A stretch of 10,727 nt of DNA from the NCBI GenBank assembly GCA_944323585.1, contig CALUTA010000041.1:1-10727 (forward strand), given 5' to 3'. Shown one piece after another: positions 7,586-10,727 of this stretch (position 1 is the first letter of the stretch; every line of letters begins with the position of its first letter). The DNA comes from Candidatus Gastranaerophilales bacterium. Lineage in GTDB: Bacteria > Cyanobacteriota > Vampirovibrionia > Gastranaerophilales > Gastranaerophilaceae. The position numbers were made by a program, and so were the translations under genes. The notes beneath the pieces were generated by a model that was not told the DNA's origin, ran no database searches, and worked only from the letters and a program-made list of their open reading frames with translations.

Positions 7586-7609
7586 AGTGACCGTCTTATA
7601 AAGGTCACT
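7586..7609 (-). terminator. second stem-loop between fba and ftsZ
   Basis: AGTGACC (7586-7592) and GGTCACT (7603-7609) form a 7-bp stem with a 10-base loop. On the minus strand it runs into TTTTTATTT, so it could be a backup terminator for ftsZ transcripts that pass the first one. Confidence 0.5.
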
Positions 7610-7674
7610 ACATACTTCCAACTTATATTGTGATTATATTTGTATCAAATAAATTCGTAAAAAATTAACATTTA

Positions 7675-7715
7675 AAAACTGCCGAATATCTTCAAATAAG
7701 ACATCCGGCAGTTTT
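7675..7715 (-). terminator. terminator after ftsZ
   Basis: AAAACTGCCG (7675-7684) and CGGCAGTTTT (7706-7715) pair exactly. The inner bases (ATATCTT against AAGACAT) extend the stem with mismatches to a five-base loop. On the minus strand the stem ends in TTTTTAAA, a few bases after the ftsZ stop. Confidence 0.85.
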
Positions 7716-7719
7716 AATT

Positions 7720-8904
7720 TTATTTTTTCAAGAAGTCAGGAATTTCAATATTAGTAAATCCTGAACCCATTTGAGGCATTGAAGTTCTTCTTTGCTGCTG
7801 TGAAACATTTCCGTTATTGTTATTGAAAGCACCTGAGAAGAAATCTGATGCGCTAAGTTGTTTAACATCTTTTTTCGGAGGTTCAACAGGCTGATTTTTA
7901 AGTTCAAAACCTGTTGCAATAACAGTAACCTGAATTTCGCCCTGAATATTTTCGTTAATTGCAGTACCGATAATAACAGTAGCATCATCAAGAACAGCAT
8001 CATGGATGATATTAGCAGCGTCTGTAACTTCATGAAGAGTCATGTCCGGACCGCCTGTGATGTTGACGATTACACCGGAAGCGCCGTTGATTGAAGTTTC
8101 AAGAAGCTGTGAATTGATAGCAATTTCAGCAGCCTTGATAGCACGACCTTCGCCCTGGCCTCTGCCGATACCCATAAGAGCCGAACCTGAAGCCTGCATA
8201 ACGTTTTTAACATCAGCAAAGTCAACGTTGATGGTTCCCGGAACAGTGATGATATCAGAAATTCCCTGAACACCTCTCAACAACACTTCATCAACAATAA
8301 TAAATGATTCATTCAGAGAAACCTGACGGTCAACAACCTGAAGCAATTTATCGTTAGGAATAACGATAACAGCATCAACAGCTTCTCTCAATTTTTCAAG
8401 ACCTTGAACAGCCTGATTTTGACGTTTGCGGCCTTCCCATGAGAAAGGTTTTGTAACAACTGCAATAGTCAAAATACCGAGTTCTTTAGCGATTTTAGCG
8501 ACAACGGGAGCAGCTCCTGTTCCTGTACCGCCGCCCATACCTGCGGTGATAAACACCATATCTGCGCCGTCAAGAGCCTGAGTAATTTCCTGCTGGGCTT
8601 CTTCTGCGGCTCTTTCGCCAACAGCCGGATCGCCGCCGGCACCAAGCCCTGATGTAGATTTAGCACCAAGTTGAATTTTATTAGGTGTTTGAGCAAATTC
8701 CAACACCTGCAAATCTGTATTCATTAACCAGAACTCAACACCTGAGAGTCCCGCTTTAATCATTCGGTTAACAGCATTACCGCCGCCGCCGCCTACACCA
8801 ACTACCTTAATTTTAGTCGGATTTACTGCGGAACGAGCAGCCGGAGTTTGATTGTTTGTTGGTTCTTCTTTCTTTGCGAAGATATCTGATACGTAATTTT
8901 CCAC
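7720..8904 (-). CDS. ftsZ: cell division protein FtsZ
   Basis: FtsZ is the tubulin-like GTPase that polymerises into the cytokinetic ring. The 394-aa protein has an N-terminal extension of about 30 residues, then the nucleotide-binding VVGVGGGGGNAVNRM (35-49), GAGGDP (88-93), the tubulin signature GGGTGTG (124-130), and the T7 loop NVDFAD (226-231) that completes the GTPase of the next subunit. The core ends near residue 335. A short linker of about 45 residues, with an NNNN run and QQQ, leads to the C-terminal peptide IEIPDFLKK that binds membrane tethers or partners. VEFWLMNTD (56-64) resembles cyanobacterial FtsZ. The start is GTG at 8904, chosen because AGAGGT lies six bases upstream. It is downstream of nadK on the same strand, 214 bases apart, and convergent with fba. 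No ftsA or ftsQ neighbour is present in the window. Confidence 0.97.
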   Translation of the reverse strand: MENYVSDIFAKKEEPTNNQTPAARSAVNPTKIKVVGVGGGGGNAVNRMIKAGLSGVEFWLMNTDLQVLEFAQTPNKIQLGAKSTSGLGAGGDPAVGERAAEEAQQEITQALDGADMVFITAGMGGGTGTGAAPVVAKIAKELGILTIAVVTKPFSWEGRKRQNQAVQGLEKLREAVDAVIVIPNDKLLQVVDRQVSLNESFIIVDEVLLRGVQGISDIITVPGTINVDFADVKNVMQASGSALMGIGRGQGEGRAIKAAEIAINSQLLETSINGASGVIVNITGGPDMTLHEVTDAANIIHDAVLDDATVIIGTAINENIQGEIQVTVIATGFELKNQPVEPPKKDVKQLSASDFFSGAFNNNNGNVSQQQRRTSMPQMGSGFTNIEIPDFLKK

Positions 8905-8910
8905 TTTGTT

Positions 8911-8916
8911 ACCTCT
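8911..8916 (-). promoter_or_regulatory. ftsZ Shine-Dalgarno site
   Basis: AGAGGT on the minus strand lies six bases before GTG at 8904-8902, which fixes the non-ATG start. Confidence 0.8.
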
Positions 8917-8937
8917 TTATATTTATATAATTACATA

Positions 8938-8970
8938 ATTCCGGTTACATAGCCCGATAAGTTATTCCGG
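8938..8970. repeat. paired ATTCCGG direct repeats in the ftsZ leader
   Basis: ATTCCGG occurs at 8938-8944 and 8964-8970, 26 bases start to start (about two and a half helical turns), just downstream of the candidate ftsZ -10 box. They could be a regulator site or chance; no protein can be named. Confidence 0.3.
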
Positions 8971-8978
8971 ACTCCCCA

Positions 8979-8984
8979 ATTATA
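8979..8984 (-). promoter_or_regulatory. candidate -10 box for ftsZ
   Basis: TATAAT on the minus strand, embedded in TTATTATATAATT, would give a leader of about 70 bases. No recognisable -35 lies 16-18 bases upstream, so it is weak as a stand-alone promoter call. Confidence 0.35.
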
Positions 8985-9118
8985 TAATAACATACTATTT
9001 TAAATAGAAAAAAAGTACAAGAATTTTGCCTCAATTATGAACAAAAGTTAATAAAAAAGTGAAGGGGATTTAATTAGTGAGAGGAGAGGCAACTTTTTCG
9101 ACAAACAGACAACATTTT

Positions 9119-9922
9119 TCAGCACATTTTGGCAGGAGAAATTCCCCAGCTCAATTTATCCCGAAGAAGTGCATAAAAATCGGAGTCATCCAAAAGCGCA
9201 AGCTTCACTTTATGTAAAGATTTTTTAATTTTAATATCTGACTTGCATTCGTAGAAATTCTGACCGTCAGTAGAAACAACAAACCCGTTTTCACAATCGC
9301 CCATAGACACTGTAATAATTTCGGTATCCGGCACAACAAGTGGCCTTGCCGTAAGCGTGTGCGGGCAGATCGGAACAATCACAAAAGCCTCGAGATTAGG
9401 CGCAAGCACCGGTCCGCCCGCCGAAAGTCCGTAAGCAGTAGAACCTGTCGGAGTTGAAATTATTAAACCGTCAGCAAGATAATCGCAGACTTCTTTTTCA
9501 TTAATTTTCAAAGACAAACGAGCAGTTCTGCCATGTGAGTTACCTTTAATGACAAAATCATTCAACGCAAGATTTTCCCCGCTCTGGAGCATAATTCTTT
9601 CCTCAATGTAATACTTATCATCAAGAACTTTTGCCACAGCATCTTTCAGATATTCTCTTGACGCTTGAGAAAGAAAACCTAAACGCCCCAGATTAATTCC
9701 GAAAATAGGAGTGCCGAATTTAGCAAAAAATCTTGCAGTTTTAAGAATAGTGCCATCTCCTCCGATAACAAAAGCAAAATCGAAACCGTCTTTAAGGTTA
9801 TCAATATCAAGAACTTCGCAAGATATATTTTGCTCGGTGAGAATTTTGGCAAGACTATTTTTCACATCAACCGAATTTTGAATTTTATTGTTATAACAGA
9901 CAGCGAAATTTTTGGTTTTCAT
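9119..9922 (-). CDS. nadK: NAD kinase
   Basis: NAD kinase phosphorylates NAD+ at the 2'-hydroxyl of the adenosine ribose to make NADP+ and is the sole de novo source of NADP(H). The 267-aa protein has the family motifs in order: GGDGT (54-58, D56 catalytic), FGINLGRLGFL (74-84), ND at 121-122 in the place of the usual NE, the glycine-rich DGLIISTPTGSTAYGLSAGGP region (151-171), and PICPHTLTARPLVVP (184-198). It ends with the usual FYALLRDKLSWG-type tail. The N-terminus is short, about 50 residues before GGDGT. The ATG at 9922 has no Shine-Dalgarno sequence (the bases before it are TTTTCTCT), unlike most genes here. A well-placed promoter ends six bases before the ATG, which predicts a leaderless message. 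It is upstream of ftsZ; cotranscription is possible because I see no clear terminator in the 214-base gap. Confidence 0.96.
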   Translation of the reverse strand: MKTKNFAVCYNNKIQNSVDVKNSLAKILTEQNISCEVLDIDNLKDGFDFAFVIGGDGTILKTARFFAKFGTPIFGINLGRLGFLSQASREYLKDAVAKVLDDKYYIEERIMLQSGENLALNDFVIKGNSHGRTARLSLKINEKEVCDYLADGLIISTPTGSTAYGLSAGGPVLAPNLEAFVIVPICPHTLTARPLVVPDTEIITVSMGDCENGFVVSTDGQNFYECKSDIKIKKSLHKVKLALLDDSDFYALLRDKLSWGISPAKMC

Positions 9923-9928
9923 AGAGAA

Positions 9929-9957
9929 AATATAACATATTCAAACATAATACGCAA
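9929..9957 (-). promoter_or_regulatory. nadK promoter with extended -10, predicts leaderless mRNA
   Basis: On the minus strand TTGCGT (9952-9957) and TATATT (9929-9934) are exactly 17 bases apart, with TG one base before the -10 (TGTTATATT, an extended -10). Six bases separate the -10 from the ATG, so the expected start point, about seven bases downstream, falls on the A of ATG. Confidence 0.6.
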
Positions 9958-9970
9958 CAGAAAAAGGAAA

Positions 9971-10010
9971 AGGCGCCCATATGTAATTACTATAAAAAAT
10001 TCGGGCGCCT
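9971..10010 (-). terminator. inverted repeat, possible terminator of the right-edge gene
   Basis: AGGCGCCC (9971-9978) and GGGCGCCT (10003-10010) are perfect 8-bp arms with a long AT-rich 24-base loop. On the minus strand the stem runs into TTTTCCTTTTT. The T-tract favours a terminator, but the loop is unusually long and the gene it would serve ends 231 bases upstream. Confidence 0.45.
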
Positions 10011-10038
10011 ATATTGAGCAAAAAGTCTTTTATTTATT

Positions 10039-10110
10039 TGTCATTCTGAGCGGAGTGAAGAATCTAATTGTTTTTCTTTGGATCCTTCGGACTTTGCCCG
10101 CAGGATGACA
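10039..10110. repeat. dispersed palindromic repeat, TGTCATTCTG...CAGGATGACA type
   Basis: TGTCATTCTG (10039-10048) and CAGGATGACA (10101-10110) pair over 10 positions with one G-T. An inner pair, GAAGAATC (10057-10064) and GATCCTTC (10081-10088), also pairs with one wobble. I recall this 'TCATTCTGAGCG.AGTGAAGAATC...GGATCCTTCGG' element as a very common intergenic repeat in many bacterial genomes. It encodes no credible protein. Confidence 0.75.
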
Positions 10111-10137
10111 TGTATTTTCATTGTGCTGTTTTATATT

Positions 10138-10163
10138 CAGGTTGGGCAGGTATGCCCAACCTG
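10138..10163. repeat. perfect 11-bp palindrome CAGGTTGGGCA/TGCCCAACCTG
   Basis: Arms at 10138-10148 and 10153-10163 are exact reverse complements around the tetraloop GGTA. No T-tract follows. The core GCCCAACCTG also occurs at the left edge of the window (178-187), which suggests a dispersed unit. Confidence 0.7.
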
Positions 10164-10197
10164 GAAGCTTAATGTACATTCAGATCTTTTACTCCAA

Positions 10198-10230
10198 CCC
10201 TGAGGGTTTCCCCTCCCGCAGGGGGAGAGG
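10198..10230. repeat. GC-rich double mini-palindrome
   Basis: CCCTGAGGG (10198-10206) and CTCCC...GGGAG (10213-10217 and 10223-10227) form two small hairpins, GC-rich against AT-rich surroundings. They abut the stop region of the right-edge gene and look like a third short repeat family. Confidence 0.5.
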
Positions 10231-10240
10231 ATTACCAATC

Positions 10241-10727
10241 TCAACGACAGGATCCGTTTCCGGGAAGTGGAGTTATAATCAATGCTTTATATGTGGTACT
10301 GTCATTAAAATATTCGAAGTTTGCCGGATATTCCGTGCATCCGCCAGCATTTCCCTCAGCATCGTAACACATACCTTCTTTAATTGTATAAGATGTTACT
10401 CCTGCCGGAAGTTTAATAGTTCTGGTTTCTCCAACATAAATATTTTCATCAAAATATTCTCCAAAAGTTCCTTCATCTTTAGAAACCACAAACTGCACAT
10501 GCCAACCATTTATGTCTGGACAACGGCTCTTAAGACCCGAGAGGGCATCTACAGCCAAAGTTACGGTCAATCTTTTGTCTTCCTCAAAGCTTGGTGTTAT
10601 TGTAGCGTCTGAGGTAGGCGTAAAGGTTGTACTGCCATTCTTTGCATTAGCAAATGTGCCGTTGCCTTTGGTTTTTGACCACGTTTTAAACATATACCCG
10701 CTGCTGGCTGTTGCTTTTATTGTCATA
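10241..10727 (-). CDS. C-terminal part of a surface or secreted protein with an InlB-B-type repeat (5' end outside window)
   Basis: The frame is open to the window edge, so the true start is outside; the Met visible at 10726 is probably internal. Visible residues 1-48 (TIKATASSGYMFKTWSK, then GNGTFANAKNGSTTFTP, then ATITPSF) match the pattern of the divergent InlB B-repeat/bacterial repeat family, beta-rich modules usually found in tandem in exported adhesin-like proteins. Residues 52-161 form a second beta-rich domain with four cysteines in the visible part (C69, C120, C130, C160), compatible with two disulfides in an exported protein. There is no LPXTG, no C-terminal membrane anchor and no recognised sorting domain. 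The stop is TGA at 10243-10241, followed at once by GC-rich repeats. Function and partner are unknown; the repeat call is by pattern only. Confidence 0.75.
   Translation of the reverse strand, partial: MTIKATASSGYMFKTWSKTKGNGTFANAKNGSTTFTPTSDATITPSFEEDKRLTVTLAVDALSGLKSRCPDINGWHVQFVVSKDEGTFGEYFDENIYVGETRTIKLPAGVTSYTIKEGMCYDAEGNAGGCTEYPANFEYFNDSTTYKALIITPLPGNGSCR

Larger units (their letters stand above)
9923..10240. other. 318-base gene-free interval of promoter plus repeats
   Basis: This interval holds the nadK promoter next to the ATG, one long-loop inverted repeat, and three unrelated palindromic repeats in the last 200 bases. Open frames across it are interrupted or made of repeat sequence. 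I see no RNA gene. Confidence 0.7.

Noticed and set aside
7728..8696. Several 65-100 codon frames on both strands within ftsZ
   Set aside because: All overlap the FtsZ frame and show no motif of their own.
9026..9092. TTGCCTC/GAGGCAA inverted pair between nadK and ftsZ
   Set aside because: Only 7 bp with a 53-base spacer and no T-tract next to the stem; too weak to call a terminator.
9830..10108. 92-codon plus-strand frame across the nadK start
   Set aside because: It reads antisense through nadK and then through the dispersed repeat, whose translation (ILRTLPAG) is typical of repeat-derived false genes.
10121..10612. 163-codon plus-strand frame at the right edge
   Set aside because: It begins in repeat sequence and runs antisense to the InlB-type frame, whose repeat pattern is recognisable.

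Overview
The window is AT-rich bacterial chromosome. It carries six complete genes on the minus strand, one on the plus strand, and the 3' part of an eighth (minus strand) running off the right edge. The likeliest source is a gut-type Melainabacteria/Gastranaerophilales (Vampirovibrionia) member of the Cyanobacteriota. Three things support this. FtsZ has the cyanobacterial-style 'VEFW.MNTD' segment. Two large proteins of no recognised family include one whose N-terminus carries an 'NIAFSGRK' motif of a kind I recall from this lineage. The housekeeping genes sit in an AT-rich background. The assignment is inference from recall; no search was run.

Layout, left to right. Positions 1-118 are a low-complexity, repeat-like segment with a strong hairpin. 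A bidirectional-looking terminator at 209-241 closes the ispH-rpsA pair (minus strand): IspH makes isoprenoid precursors by the MEP pathway, and a four-domain ribosomal protein S1 follows it. The two reading frames are in register and separated by a single TAA. Upstream are two unknown minus-strand genes: a helical, probably solenoid, 891-aa protein, and a 370-aa protein with an N-terminal hydrophobic stretch. A hairpin with a T-tract lies between them. Class II fructose-1,6-bisphosphate aldolase (fba) is the only plus-strand gene and has its own promoter region and terminator. It converges on ftsZ, and the 229-base gap between them holds three stem-loops. nadK (NAD kinase) lies upstream of ftsZ on the same strand; its promoter geometry predicts a leaderless mRNA.

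Positions 9923-10240 have no gene. They hold the nadK promoter, a possible terminator and a cluster of three different short palindromic repeats. The right edge is the C-terminal end of a probable secreted or surface protein ending in an InlB-B-type repeat plus a cysteine-containing domain.

The known genes are core metabolism, translation and division and form no single pathway. The less conventional content is the two-gene unknown block, the unfused but in-frame ispH/rpsA pair, the probable leaderless nadK and the repeat cluster. I see no tRNA, rRNA, CRISPR array, transposase, phage gene or defence system.
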